From Solibacteraceae bacterium (GTDB lineage Bacteria > Acidobacteriota > Terriglobia > Bryobacterales > Bryobacteraceae), in NCBI GenBank assembly GCA_021324015.1, contig JAJPJX010000175.1, positions 1 through 37,407 on the forward strand: a stretch of 37,407 nt of DNA, in the 5' to 3' direction. This document shows positions 1 to 7,784 of this stretch, piece after piece. The notes beneath the pieces are model-generated. The model searched no databases. It was not told the origin of the DNA and saw only the letters and a program-made list of their open reading frames with translations. The stretch's first letter is position 1. Each line of letters opens with the position of its first letter. A program made the position numbers and the translations under genes.

Positions 1-237
1 CGCCAGGATCACCGATGGGAGCGGCCCAAGGCCGCCCCACTGACGATGACATGCTGCGCAGCATGGAACTCATCGGGCCGGTCCGGGTGAACGAACCAGC
101 CTTTCCTAATTTCAGCGTAGGGTATAGGGGAAGGGGGCGCGGGGCGGTTTGCGCCGCGGGGGATTGAAAATAGGGGGAATATTTTTCTGAATCAGCGGCG
201 GTGATCCTGTCCGGGCATAGCGTACGGCCGCTCTGGA

Positions 238-257
238 AGCTGGCTGCGCAGCCAGCT
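238..257. repeat. Perfect 20-bp palindrome upstream of the M20 peptidase
   Basis: The half-sites AGCTGGCTGC and GCAGCCAGCT meet at 247/248 with no spacer and no mismatch. The centre lies about 40 bp upstream of the TATAAT box at 285-290, where activators or repressors commonly bind. It could be an operator, or simply a hairpin left by upstream sequence. No regulator gene lies next to it. Confidence 0.55.
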
Positions 258-284
258 AAATCGGGCCGTTTCCAAGCCGGGTTC

Positions 285-290
285 TATAAT
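285..290 (+). promoter_or_regulatory. -10 box of the M20 peptidase gene
   Basis: A consensus TATAAT ends 9 nt before the ATG at 300. Transcription would start near 297, so the mRNA would be nearly leaderless. A GGAG at 291-294 would then lie upstream of the transcript start. No convincing -35 box is visible at the right distance. Confidence 0.5.
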
Positions 291-299
291 GGAGAACGC

Positions 300-1670
300 A
301 TGTCTACAGCTACCGACGCTTTCGTGCAATCCAACCAGGAACGCTTCCTCGAAGAACTGAAGACGTTCCTGCGCATTCCTAGTATCAGCACCCTCCCCGA
401 GCATCGCGGCGACATCGCGCGCGCGGCGCAATTCGTGGCCGACAGCCTGGCGGGCGCGGGCCTCGAGAACATCGAGATCATCCCCACCGCCGGACATCCG
501 CTGGTGTATGCGGATTGGCTGCACGCCCCGGGCAAGCCCACGGTGCTGTGCTACGGCCATTACGACGTCCAGCCCGCCGATCCCCTGGAACTGTGGCAGA
601 GCCCTCCCTTCGAGCCCGAACTGCGCAATGGCAACCTCTACGCCCGCGGCGCCTGCGACGACAAGGGCCAGATGCACATGCACGTCAAGGCCATCGAAGC
701 GCTGCGCGCGGTCCACGGCGCCTTGCCGGTCAATGTCAGATTCCTGATCGAGGGCGAAGAAGAGGTCGGCGGCGAAGCCATTGCGAAATACGTGGCGGAA
801 AATCCGGAGAAGCTCCGCGCCGACGTGGCGCTGGTCTCCGACACCGAACTCTACGCCGACGGCATCCCCACCCTGTGCGTGGGTCTCCGGGGCCTGGTGT
901 ACGCCGAGGTGGAAGCCCGCGGCCCGGTCCGCGACCTGCACTCCGGCTTGTTCGGCGGCGTCGCGCCCAACGCGGTGTTCGGCCTCGTGGAGTTGCTCTC
1001 CAAATGCAAAAACGCCGGCGGCAAGATCCTGATTCCGGGAATCTATGACGACGTCGAGCCCCCTTCGCCGGAAGAAAAGGAAAGCTGGAGCCGGCTGCCC
1101 TTCAACGAAAAGCAGTTCCTCAAGAACGAGGTCGGCTCCACCAGGCTGACCGGCGAGTCCGGTTTCTCCGTGCAGGAGCGCATTTGGGCGCGCCCGACCT
1201 TTGAGGTGCATGGCGTCGCCGGCGGCTTCACCGGCGCGGGCGCCAAGACCGTCATCCCGGCGGTGGCTACCGCCAAGGTCAGCATTCGCCTGGTGCCCAA
1301 CCAGGATCCGGACAAGGTGGTCGCCGCCTTCCGCGAGTTCGTGAAAAAGAAGACCCCCAAGGGAATTCGCACGGAGGTGCGCGTGCTCAGCGCCTCGCCC
1401 GGCTTGAAAGTCAATCCGGACCATCCCGCCATCCACGTTGCCGCCACCGCCCTGAGCGAAGTGTTCCAGAAGCCGACGGTCTTCATCCGCCTGGGCGGCT
1501 CCATCCCCATCGTGGGCGACTTCGCCCACCACCTGGGCATCCCCACCGTGCTGATGGGCTTCGGCCTCCCCGACGACTGCCTGCATTCCCCCAACGAGAA
1601 ATACAAACTCGATAACTATTACAAGGGAATCATGACGATTGCCCACTTCTTCGAGAAGTACGGGGCATAG
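300..1670 (+). CDS. M20 family metallopeptidase (dipeptidase type)
   Basis: A 456-residue zinc peptidase of the M20/M28 fold, in the dipeptidase/CNDP-like subgroup, expected to cleave short peptides in the cytoplasm. No signal peptide is seen. The metal-site motifs are in order: YGHYDVQP with H87 and D89, GACDDKG with the bridging Asp around 120-121, EGEEEVGG with the catalytic Glu pair around 154-155, the ligand Asp at 181 in VSDTELY, and a C-terminal His in DDCLHSPNE. The middle third is the dimerisation lid domain. I chose ATG 300 over upstream in-frame starts because the conserved part begins there and a TATAAT box sits just before it. The gene is convergent with xerC, only 4 bp from its end. 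Substrate specificity cannot be read from the sequence. Confidence 0.93.
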   Translation: MSTATDAFVQSNQERFLEELKTFLRIPSISTLPEHRGDIARAAQFVADSLAGAGLENIEIIPTAGHPLVYADWLHAPGKPTVLCYGHYDVQPADPLELWQSPPFEPELRNGNLYARGACDDKGQMHMHVKAIEALRAVHGALPVNVRFLIEGEEEVGGEAIAKYVAENPEKLRADVALVSDTELYADGIPTLCVGLRGLVYAEVEARGPVRDLHSGLFGGVAPNAVFGLVELLSKCKNAGGKILIPGIYDDVEPPSPEEKESWSRLPFNEKQFLKNEVGSTRLTGESGFSVQERIWARPTFEVHGVAGGFTGAGAKTVIPAVATAKVSIRLVPNQDPDKVVAAFREFVKKKTPKGIRTEVRVLSASPGLKVNPDHPAIHVAATALSEVFQKPTVFIRLGGSIPIVGDFAHHLGIPTVLMGFGLPDDCLHSPNEKYKLDNYYKGIMTIAHFFEKYGA

Positions 1671-1674
1671 CGCT

Positions 1675-2571
1675 CTACGCTTTTGGGTGAGCCCGGTCGT
1701 ACACCGCCAGCAGCTCTGTCAGGGAAACCTGCGTGTACTTCTGCGTGGTGGAGAGGCGCGCGTGTCCCAGCAGCTCCTGGATGGCCCGCAGGTCCGCGCC
1801 GTCGCTCAGCAGGTGCGTGGCGTAGGCGTGCCGCAGGCTGTGCGGATGCAGCGAGGAATCGCCGCCCAGCGCCACCGCGTATAGCTTCACGATGCCGCGC
1901 ACGCCCCGGTCCGTCAGCCGCCCCCCGCGATGATTCAGGAACACGGCCCGCTCTCCGGGCTTAACAGGACGTTCGGCTAAGTAGAGATCCAGCGCTTCGG
2001 CCGCCTTGCCTCCGAAGGGCACCTGCCTTTCTTTGCGCCCCTTCCCCCGCACCCGGATCCAGCGCTCCTCGCGGTCCACATCGTCCAGGTTTAGACCCAC
2101 CAGCTCGCTCACCCGCAGGCCGCAGCCGTAGAGAAACTCGAAGATTGCCCGGTCGCGTGCCGGGTGCGGCCGCTCCAGTTGCCGCGAAGCCACGCCGTCG
2201 ATCAGCCCGTTGGTCTGCTCGGGGGTGGGCACGGCCGGCAGCGTCTGGGGCGCCTTCGGCGTGCGCACCAGCCGCCCCGGATTGACCGTTACGCGGCCCT
2301 CCCGCACCAGGAACTGGAACAGCATGCGCACCGCCGCCAGCTTCCGGCGCAGCGATACGGCCGCCAGCCGCTGCTCGTACAGATCGGCCAGCCACTCGCG
2401 GATTTTCAGCGCGTCAAACTCCCCGGCCGCGGGCGGCTCGCCGCCGGGCGGGGTGAAGTACTCCAGAAACTGGCGCAAGTCCGAGCCGTAGGATTTGCGC
2501 GTGTGCGGCGAGACGTTCCGCCGCGCCAACTCCTCCAGAAACCGCTCGATCTGCTGCTCCAGCTCAGACAT
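1675..2571 (-). CDS. xerC: Tyrosine recombinase XerC
   Basis: A 298-residue tyrosine recombinase, exactly the size of XerC/XerD, which resolve chromosome dimers at dif during division. The N-terminal SAM-like core-binding domain (SPHTRKSYGSDLRQFLEYF) is followed by the catalytic domain with the Arg in GCGLRVSEL, the Lys in RGKGRKER, HSLRHAYATHLL (HxxR), LGHARLSTTQ and the nucleophilic Tyr in QKYTQVS. ATG 2571 overlaps the trmFO stop by 8 bp (ATGTCTGA), which implies translational coupling. The pairing of trmFO (gid) and xerC is common in bacteria. A phage-type integrase is unlikely given the length and neighbourhood. XerC rather than XerD is inferred from this context. Confidence 0.93.
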   Translation of the reverse strand: MSELEQQIERFLEELARRNVSPHTRKSYGSDLRQFLEYFTPPGGEPPAAGEFDALKIREWLADLYEQRLAAVSLRRKLAAVRMLFQFLVREGRVTVNPGRLVRTPKAPQTLPAVPTPEQTNGLIDGVASRQLERPHPARDRAIFEFLYGCGLRVSELVGLNLDDVDREERWIRVRGKGRKERQVPFGGKAAEALDLYLAERPVKPGERAVFLNHRGGRLTDRGVRGIVKLYAVALGGDSSLHPHSLRHAYATHLLSDGADLRAIQELLGHARLSTTQKYTQVSLTELLAVYDRAHPKA

Positions 2572-3910
2572 ACGCCGCCCGGTATTCCTCGAGCTTTTCG
2601 AGCGCCCGCCGGCACACCTCCGCGTGCCGCGCCTTCTTGTCGTGCCGCAGTTTCTGCCGCGTGGCTTCGTCGAGCGGCGGCAGCAGGTCGAAGGTGATGT
2701 TCGCCGGCTGGTAGTTCGCCGGATCCGCGCCGGAGACGTAATGGCAAAGCGACCCCAGCGCAGTTTCACGCGGGAACGCAAGCACCGGTTCCCCCGCGGC
2801 CAGCGCCGCCGCGTGCCGTCCGGCCATCAATCCGGTGGCGATGGATTCCACGTACCCCTCCACGCCGGAAATCTGACCCGCAAACAGGATGCGCGGATTT
2901 TGCCGCAGTTGCAGCGCCGGCGTGAGCAGCGCAGGGGCGTTAATGTACGTGTTGCGGTGGATCTGCCCGAAGCGCACGAATTCGGCCCGCTCCAGCCCCG
3001 GAATCATCCGCAGCACGCGCGCCTGCTCGCCGTACTTCATGTGGTTCTGGAAGCCCACCAGGTTGTAGCTGTCGGCGCGCAGGTTCTCCTGGCGCAGTTG
3101 CACCACCGCCCACGGCCGCCGCCCCGTGCGCAGATCCGTCAGGCCCATGGGCTTCATGGGACCGAAGCGCAGCGTGTCCCGGCCTCGCCGCGCCAGCTCC
3201 TCGATGGGCAGGCAGGCTTCGAAATAACGCGTGTCGTCCTCGGCGATGTGCGCCGAGTGGCTTTCCGCCGCCAGCAATGCCTCCACGAAGGCGTCATACT
3301 GCGCGCGGTCCAGCGGGCAGTTCAGGTAGTCCCCTGTGCCATCCAGCGATTTGTCGTAGCGCGACGCCCGGAAGGCGATCTCCTGGTTGACCGAATCCGC
3401 TTCCACGATGGGGCTGATGCTGTCGTAGAAGAACAGTCGGCTGGAGCCTGTCAGACGGCCGATTTCCACGGCCAGTGCGTCGCTGGTCAGAGGGCCGCTG
3501 GCGATAATCGTGATGCCGTCTTCCGGGACCGACTGCACCTCCTCGCGCCGCACTTCGATCCGCGGCTCGGCGGCGATGGCCCCGGTCACTTCCCGGGCGA
3601 ACGCTTCGCGATCCACGGTCAGCGCATGTCCGCCCGGCACCCGGGCGTACGCCGCCGCGCGCAGCAGCAGCGAATCCAGCCGCCGGAGCTCCTCCTTCAG
3701 CAGCCAAGGAGCCGAGGATTCCTGCTCCGATTTCAGCGAGTTGCTGCACACCAGTTCCGCGAGGCAGCCAGTCCGGTGCGCCGGCGTTGCCCGCCCAGGC
3801 CGCATCTCGTAAAGCACCGCCCGCCGCCCCTGCCGGGCTGCCTGGTACGCAGCCTCCGCGCCGGCCAAACCCCCGCCGATGATATGTATGATGTCCGGCA
3901 ATCTATCCAC
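2564..3910 (-). CDS. trmFO: Methylenetetrahydrofolate-tRNA-(uracil-54-C5)-methyltransferase TrmFO
   Basis: A 448-residue flavoprotein that makes 5-methyluridine at position 54 of tRNA, using methylenetetrahydrofolate and FADH2. The FAD-binding GGGLAGAEAA motif lies at residues 12-21. The signature block LVCSNSLKS carries C55, and EACLPIEELARRG carries C233; these match the two functional cysteines known in the family. The NCPLDRAQY and SGVEGYVESIATG segments are also typical. The first codon is GTG at 3910; an in-frame TTG at 3901 is a possible alternative because a TATTCT box lies immediately upstream, at 3912-3917. The stop overlaps the xerC start by 8 bp. The gene is divergent from the receiver gene at 3981. 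Confidence 0.95.
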   Translation of the reverse strand: MDRLPDIIHIIGGGLAGAEAAYQAARQGRRAVLYEMRPGRATPAHRTGCLAELVCSNSLKSEQESSAPWLLKEELRRLDSLLLRAAAYARVPGGHALTVDREAFAREVTGAIAAEPRIEVRREEVQSVPEDGITIIASGPLTSDALAVEIGRLTGSSRLFFYDSISPIVEADSVNQEIAFRASRYDKSLDGTGDYLNCPLDRAQYDAFVEALLAAESHSAHIAEDDTRYFEACLPIEELARRGRDTLRFGPMKPMGLTDLRTGRRPWAVVQLRQENLRADSYNLVGFQNHMKYGEQARVLRMIPGLERAEFVRFGQIHRNTYINAPALLTPALQLRQNPRILFAGQISGVEGYVESIATGLMAGRHAAALAAGEPVLAFPRETALGSLCHYVSGADPANYQPANITFDLLPPLDEATRQKLRHDKKARHAEVCRRALEKLEEYRAAYV

Positions 3911-3942
3911 CAGAATAACGTCATTCGCGCGGTTTCCGCGGC

Positions 3943-3971
3943 TTGCCCGCCCTTTCCGCAGGGTCTAGAAT
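3943..3971 (+). promoter_or_regulatory. Sigma-70 type promoter of the receiver/cyclase operon
   Basis: TTGCCC at 3943-3948 and TAGAAT at 3966-3971 are separated by 17 bp. The predicted transcript start, about 3978, leaves only about 3 nt before the ATG at 3981. The site lies in the 70-bp gap between divergent trmFO and the receiver gene. Confidence 0.55.
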
Positions 3972-3980
3972 CCAAACATC

Positions 3981-4385
3981 ATGTCCGCCGAAGCCAAGAG
4001 AACCATTCTGGTCGTGGACGACGAACCCGAAGTCCGCAAACTGGTCGAGGCGATGGTCAAGCGCCATGGCTACAACGCCCTGACGGCCAATAGCGGCGAG
4101 CATGCCCTGACTCTCTTCAAGCACCCCAGAGATTCGATCGGCCTGCTGCTGGCCGATGTCGTCGCGCCCGGCATGAGCGGTCCCATGCTGGCCGATCAGC
4201 TTCTGGCGCTCGAACCCAATCTCAAGGTGCTGTTCATGTCGGGCTATAACAGTACCCACGTGGTCCAGCACTACGTCGTGGAAAAGGGCCACGCCCTGCT
4301 GATCAAGCCGTTCACCCTGGAACAACTCGGCCGCAAAGTCGCCGAAGTCCTGGGCCAGCCGCACCCCAAGGCGGTCCAGCCTTGA
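3981..4385 (+). CDS. Single-domain response regulator (receiver only)
   Basis: A 134-residue CheY-like receiver with no output domain. The acidic pair in VVDDE (residues 11-15), phospho-acceptor D59 in LLLADVVAPGMSG, S87 in LFMSGY and K109 in LIKPF are all present, so it should be phosphorylatable. The FMSGY...LIKPF ending resembles receivers attached to hybrid histidine kinases, so a phosphorelay role is plausible. No kinase gene lies nearby and the partner is unknown. Its stop overlaps the next gene by 4 bp (TTGA). Confidence 0.9.
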   Translation: MSAEAKRTILVVDDEPEVRKLVEAMVKRHGYNALTANSGEHALTLFKHPRDSIGLLLADVVAPGMSGPMLADQLLALEPNLKVLFMSGYNSTHVVQHYVVEKGHALLIKPFTLEQLGRKVAEVLGQPHPKAVQP

Positions 4386-5005
4386 CCGGGCGCATCATCG
4401 ATCTCTCGCGCACCATCGAGCCGGGCGCTCTCGTCTACCCGGGAGATCCGCCGCTCGGGATGCAGCCGCTCTGCCGCATCGGCCCGAATTCTCCTTACAA
4501 CCTCCTCGAGCTACGCTGGACCACGCATTTCCTCACCCACCTGGACGCGCCTCTGCATTTCATCGAAGGTGGCGCCTCCACAGCCGGGATCCCGCCCGAG
4601 CGCTTGATCGGCCCCGCGCTGGTCATTTCGGTGGAAGGACCGGCGGTCCTGCCGCGCCACATTCCCGAGTCCGTCCAGGGCATGAGCCTGTTGTTTCGCA
4701 CGCGGCACTCTTCCGCCTGGGATTCCGGCGCCTATGACCGGGACCACGTCTACGTCGGCCCCGCGGCCGCCGAGACCATGGTCGCGCGCGGCGTGAACCT
4801 CGCCGGCATCGACTACCTGAGCGTCGATCCGTTCGGTGACGAACAGTACCCTGCGCATCGTATCCTCCTGGGCAATGGCGTTCTCATTCTGGAAGGCCTG
4901 GATCTCGCTGCCGCTCCGCCGGGCCGCTACACGCTGGTGGCCTTGCCGCTGAAGATCTCGGGCGGCGACGGCTCCCCGGTCCGCGCCGTCCTGATAGATC
5001 TGTAA
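4382..5005 (+). CDS. Cyclase family protein (kynurenine formamidase-like metal hydrolase)
   Basis: A 207-residue protein of the Cyclase superfamily (PF04199), which includes bacterial kynurenine formamidase KynB and other amide or ester hydrolases. The metal-binding signature is seen as THFLTHLDAPLHF with H49, H53, D55 and H59. The start IIDLSRTIEPGALVYPGD is typical of the N-terminus, so the TTG at 4382 is accepted even though it overlaps the preceding TGA. An SxDPFGDEQYPAHRILL block follows in the second half. Overlap with the receiver gene suggests co-transcription but gives no clear functional link. No other kynurenine pathway gene is visible, so the substrate is open. Confidence 0.82.
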   Translation: MTGRIIDLSRTIEPGALVYPGDPPLGMQPLCRIGPNSPYNLLELRWTTHFLTHLDAPLHFIEGGASTAGIPPERLIGPALVISVEGPAVLPRHIPESVQGMSLLFRTRHSSAWDSGAYDRDHVYVGPAAAETMVARGVNLAGIDYLSVDPFGDEQYPAHRILLGNGVLILEGLDLAAAPPGRYTLVALPLKISGGDGSPVRAVLIDL

Positions 5006-5014
5006 AATCGCCTG

Positions 5015-5020
5015 TAAACT
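5015..5020 (+). promoter_or_regulatory. Possible -10 box upstream of the sugar transferase
   Basis: TAAACT preceded by TG lies in the 75-bp gap after the cyclase gene. The same TGTAAACT string occurs at 14291-14298, upstream of the TIGR03437 gene. No matching -35 is obvious. Confidence 0.35.
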
Positions 5021-5080
5021 CTGCTCGGTCGCGGTTTGAACCCGCCGGCGCCGTGGCAACATCGGAAGTGGAGAGCCGCA

Positions 5081-5680
5081 GTGGTACAACGCATCGCCAC
5101 TCTGCCATGGGATCGGACGCAGCGCCGTCTGGATGTCCTCCTGGTGCTCCTGGCCGCGCCTTTCTGGCTCCCCACCCTCGGCCTCCTGCTCTTGCTGAAG
5201 CGGATCTTTGACGGCGGCCCGGTGTTGTTCGGCCAGGTCCGGATGGGGCGCTACGGCAAGCCCTTCGTCCTGTACAAAATCCGCACTACCCCGTCGGACT
5301 TTCACCCGCGCCCGGACGATTGGCCGGACGAGCATTATCCGCCGCGAACGCCCCTGGGCAGGCTGCTGCGCCGCATGGACCTGGACGAACTGCCGCAATT
5401 GTGGAACGTGCTTCGCGGCGAGATGTCCCTGGTGGGGCCGCGCCCGGAGACGCCCTACCATTCGAAAAAGTTTCTGCGCTGCTATCCCGCTTACGCCTGG
5501 CGCTGGCAGGTGCGTCCCGGGCTCACCGGCCTGGCCCAGGCCCGCGGCTGGCGTGGCGACACCAGCATCGAGCAGCGTCTCGCCTCCGACCTGGAATACG
5601 TGTGCGGCCGCCGCGCCGGGCTTTACCACGGAATCCTTCTGCGCACCATTGCCTCTGAATTGCGCCGTCTGCGCCGTTGA
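5081..5680 (+). CDS. Sugar transferase (undecaprenyl-phosphate glycosyl-1-phosphate transferase type)
   Basis: A bacterial sugar transferase (PF02397) of about 199 residues, the short form with one hydrophobic re-entrant segment (LDVLLVLLAAPFWLPTLGL). Such enzymes move a sugar-1-phosphate to undecaprenyl phosphate at the inner membrane and start a polysaccharide repeat unit. Family blocks are clear: GPVLFGQVRMGRYGKPF, YKIRT, LGRLLRRMDLDELPQLWNV and SLVGPRPE. I chose GTG 5081 because GTGGAGAG lies 5-12 nt upstream; a TTG at 5036 in the same frame would add 15 residues but lacks a ribosome site. It heads the polysaccharide locus to its right and is followed by a strong terminator. Sugar specificity is not readable. 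Confidence 0.88.
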   Translation: MVQRIATLPWDRTQRRLDVLLVLLAAPFWLPTLGLLLLLKRIFDGGPVLFGQVRMGRYGKPFVLYKIRTTPSDFHPRPDDWPDEHYPPRTPLGRLLRRMDLDELPQLWNVLRGEMSLVGPRPETPYHSKKFLRCYPAYAWRWQVRPGLTGLAQARGWRGDTSIEQRLASDLEYVCGRRAGLYHGILLRTIASELRRLRR

Positions 5681-5695
5681 ATCCAGCGTGCCTCC

Positions 5696-5729
5696 AGCCG
5701 GCGGGCGGCTATGCCCGCCGGCTTTCTTT
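5696..5729 (+). terminator. Rho-independent terminator after the sugar transferase
   Basis: An 11-bp perfect stem (AGCCGGCGGGC at 5696-5706, GCCCGCCGGCT at 5713-5723) with a 6-nt loop is followed by TTCTTTC. It begins 15 bp after the sugar transferase stop. The loop contains the TAG stop of the converging glycosyltransferase (5709-5711). There is no T-tract on the minus-strand side, so it should act for plus-strand transcripts. Confidence 0.85.
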
Positions 5730-6806
5730 CTCCCCGAGCCCCAGCACGGCCTCCATCTTGCGCGCGAACTCCGCTTCGGAAAACCGCTGCGCGTAGGCCG
5801 CCAGCGCTTGCGGACAAACCCACTGCTCCATTTCCTCGAACTGCGAGATCGCGGCCAGCAGGGGTTCCTCTCCCGGCTCTCCGTACAGCACGCCGCCCCA
5901 GGGCTCGGCCGGCACGATTTCCGCCGCGCCGCCGCGCCCCAGTGCGATCACCGCCTTGCCGCTTGCCAGCGCTTCCACCGGCGCGATGCCGAAATCCTCC
6001 TCCCCCGGCAGCAGAAACGCCCGCGAGCGCGCATACAAGTCGCGCAACTCCTCCGCCGGCACGCGCCCGCAGAATTCCACCCCCGCGTTGGCCAGGCCGC
6101 GCAGCCGCCGGTATTCCGGGCCGTCGCCCACCACCCGCAGCTTTCTCCCCGAACCCGCGCACGCCCGCACGGCCGTGTCCACGCGCTTGTACGGCACCAG
6201 TTCGGACACCACCAGGTAGTAGTCCTCCGCGGGTCTCCAGTAAAAGCGATCCACCGCCACCGGAGGATGGATCACCTCGGCTTCCCGCCGGTAGCACCTC
6301 CAGATGCGTTGGCGCACGTTGTCGCTGTTGGCCACGAACTCGTCCACGCGCGCGGCCGTAGCGAAATCCCAAAGCCGCAGATAGTTGGCCAGCGGCGCCA
6401 TCGCCGCGCGCTTCCACCGGCTCGCGGTCCATTCGTGCAGGTACGCCGGGTACAGGTCCCACAGGTAGCGCATGGGCGTATGGCAATAGCAGATGTGCCG
6501 CGCCCCGGAGGGAACAATCACGCCTTTGGCCGGGCCGGATTCGCTGCTCACCACCAGATCGTAGCCGCGCAGGTCGAAGTGCTCGAGCGCCAGCGGCATC
6601 AGCGGCAGCAGCGCGCGGTAGTGGCGCCGCAGCGGGTTCAAAAAGGACGCCGTCACCCGCCGCGCCCGGATCGCCGGACTCACGCGCTCCGGATCGTAGA
6701 ACAGCGTGAACAGATCCGCATCCGGAAGCAGCCGGCACAGCGCCTCCAGCACGGCCTCTCCGCCGCGCTGGTTCAACAGCCAGTAATGCACGATTGCCGC
6801 GCGCAT
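5709..6806 (-). CDS. Glycosyltransferase family 4 protein
   Basis: A 365-residue GT-B glycosyltransferase with a retaining GT4-like C-terminal domain. It should add a sugar to a lipid-linked glycan on the cytoplasmic side. The N-terminal domain opens with AIVHYWLLNQRGGEAVLEAL, the donor domain contains LVVSELVPYKRVDTAVRAC, and the E-x7-E element is seen as EEDFGIAPVEALASGKAVIA. HTPMRYLWDLYPAYL is typical of the WbaZ/RfaB-like group. ATG 6806 fits the conserved N-terminus; the open frame continues upstream, but only antisense to the kinase gene. It is divergent from the kinase gene across 21 bp and converges on the sugar transferase. Confidence 0.9.
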   Translation of the reverse strand: MRAAIVHYWLLNQRGGEAVLEALCRLLPDADLFTLFYDPERVSPAIRARRVTASFLNPLRRHYRALLPLMPLALEHFDLRGYDLVVSSESGPAKGVIVPSGARHICYCHTPMRYLWDLYPAYLHEWTASRWKRAAMAPLANYLRLWDFATAARVDEFVANSDNVRQRIWRCYRREAEVIHPPVAVDRFYWRPAEDYYLVVSELVPYKRVDTAVRACAGSGRKLRVVGDGPEYRRLRGLANAGVEFCGRVPAEELRDLYARSRAFLLPGEEDFGIAPVEALASGKAVIALGRGGAAEIVPAEPWGGVLYGEPGEEPLLAAISQFEEMEQWVCPQALAAYAQRFSEAEFARKMEAVLGLGEKESRRA

Positions 6807-6827
6807 GGACCGTTTATCATCGTAGCA
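6807..6827. promoter_or_regulatory. 21-bp divergent intergenic region with overlapping -10-like boxes
   Basis: Only 21 bp separate two opposed start codons. Plus strand: TATCAT at 6815-6820, with ATG 6828 seven nt later. Minus strand: TACGAT (6824-6819), 12 nt before ATG 6806. Both transcripts would have almost no leader, and the two polymerase sites would exclude each other. Confidence 0.4.
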
Positions 6828-7784
6828 ATGGCCGTCCTCACGGACCCTCTCGAATACTGTGCCGCGCTGCCGTACCGCCAATGGTTCTACCCCTTGGGCT
6901 TTCCCCTGGAACTGGCCGCCGCCGCCCCTGAAGTGCTTCAGGCGGCCGAGGCGAGCTGGCCGGATTCCACCCAGGCATTCTCCCGGCCGCCCATCCAGGT
7001 GCGGGTCCTCGTTAGCGATACCCGCGCGGACCTCCCTCCCGCGCCTTCCTACCAGGCGCAGGGCCACCTCCTGGTCATCGTCGCCGACGCCCACAACTTC
7101 GCGGTCTGCGATCACACTCGCCGGTTCGCGTTTTGCCGCCTGAGCCTGGCCGCCGCGCGCGACCTTCACTATGCCGGCTACTATTTCCTCGAAGCCCTGG
7201 CCTACCACACGCTCACCCAGTGGTACCTGACCCCCGTGCATGCCGCCTGCGTGGCGCGTGCCGGCCGCGGCGTCCTGCTCTGCGGCAATGCGGGAGCCGG
7301 CAAGAGCACCCTGGCCTACGCCTGCGCCACCCACGGCTGGGACTACCTTTCCGACAATGACAGTTGGCTGCTCCGCGAAGCCCCCGAGCCCACCGTGCTG
7401 GCGAGCCCGCACCGCATCCGCTTTCGCCAAAGCGCGGCCGATCTGTTCCCCGAATTGCGGCCCCGCCTCCCCGCGGCCGCCTTCCGCGCCGCGAAATCCC
7501 TCGCGGTTCCCACATCCAAACTCCTCGGTGTTTCGACCGCCCGCCGCTGCCAAATCGCTTGCCTGGTGTTTCTCCACCGCTCGCCGGGTGCCTCGCCAGC
7601 CCTCGTTCCCCTTCCCCGCGAGGAGGCCTTCCGCGGCTTGACCGAAGGGCTGCCTTTCTACGAGGATCCCGCGCGCCGGGAACAGCTGGACTCCCTCGCG
7701 CGTCTGGCCGCCCTGCCCGCCTACATCTTGCGCTACCGCGATCCGGAATCCGCTCTCCGCCAGTTGGGGACGCTCGGCGCGTGA
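6828..7784 (+). CDS. HprK-like serine kinase family protein
   Basis: A 318-residue protein related to the catalytic domain of HPr kinase. The P-loop GNAGAGKST (residues 153-161, K159) is followed by YLSDNDSWLL, the position of the Asp pair in HprK. The N-terminal 130 residues are unlike HPr kinase and are not recognised. Proteins of this type are not classical HprK/phosphorylase; homologues phosphorylate lasso peptides (PadeK/ThcoK group), and others sit in exopolysaccharide or exosortase loci. Its TGA overlaps the next gene's GTG (GTGA), and that next gene is the same nucleotidyltransferase family that accompanies the lasso-peptide kinases. The target here is unknown; a glycan or lipid-carrier intermediate is one possibility. 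Confidence 0.8.
   Translation: MAVLTDPLEYCAALPYRQWFYPLGFPLELAAAAPEVLQAAEASWPDSTQAFSRPPIQVRVLVSDTRADLPPAPSYQAQGHLLVIVADAHNFAVCDHTRRFAFCRLSLAAARDLHYAGYYFLEALAYHTLTQWYLTPVHAACVARAGRGVLLCGNAGAGKSTLAYACATHGWDYLSDNDSWLLREAPEPTVLASPHRIRFRQSAADLFPELRPRLPAAAFRAAKSLAVPTSKLLGVSTARRCQIACLVFLHRSPGASPALVPLPREEAFRGLTEGLPFYEDPARREQLDSLARLAALPAYILRYRDPESALRQLGTLGA

Larger units (their letters stand above)
1..299. other. Left edge and upstream region of the M20 peptidase gene
   Basis: No gene can be supported here. A plus-strand open frame runs from the window edge to a TGA at 165-167 and could be the tail of a gene starting outside, but its translation resembles nothing I recognise. Positions 120-180 are very G-rich. 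A perfect 20-bp palindrome lies at 238-257 and a TATAAT box at 285-290, described separately. Confidence 0.5.

Noticed and set aside
3-167. Plus-strand frame open from the left edge to TGA 165
   Set aside because: Only 54 codons, no recognisable sequence and a very G-rich end; it could be a gene tail but cannot be supported.
192-1646. Long minus-strand open frame opposite the M20 peptidase
   Set aside because: It is the antisense shadow of a clearly conserved gene; the translation has no recognisable motif and is rich in Gly, Ala, His and Arg, as expected for reverse frames in GC-rich DNA.
2495-4093. 532-residue plus-strand frame opposite trmFO
   Set aside because: It is antisense to trmFO, with Arg/His/Pro-rich low-information translation. 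trmFO is conserved over its full length.
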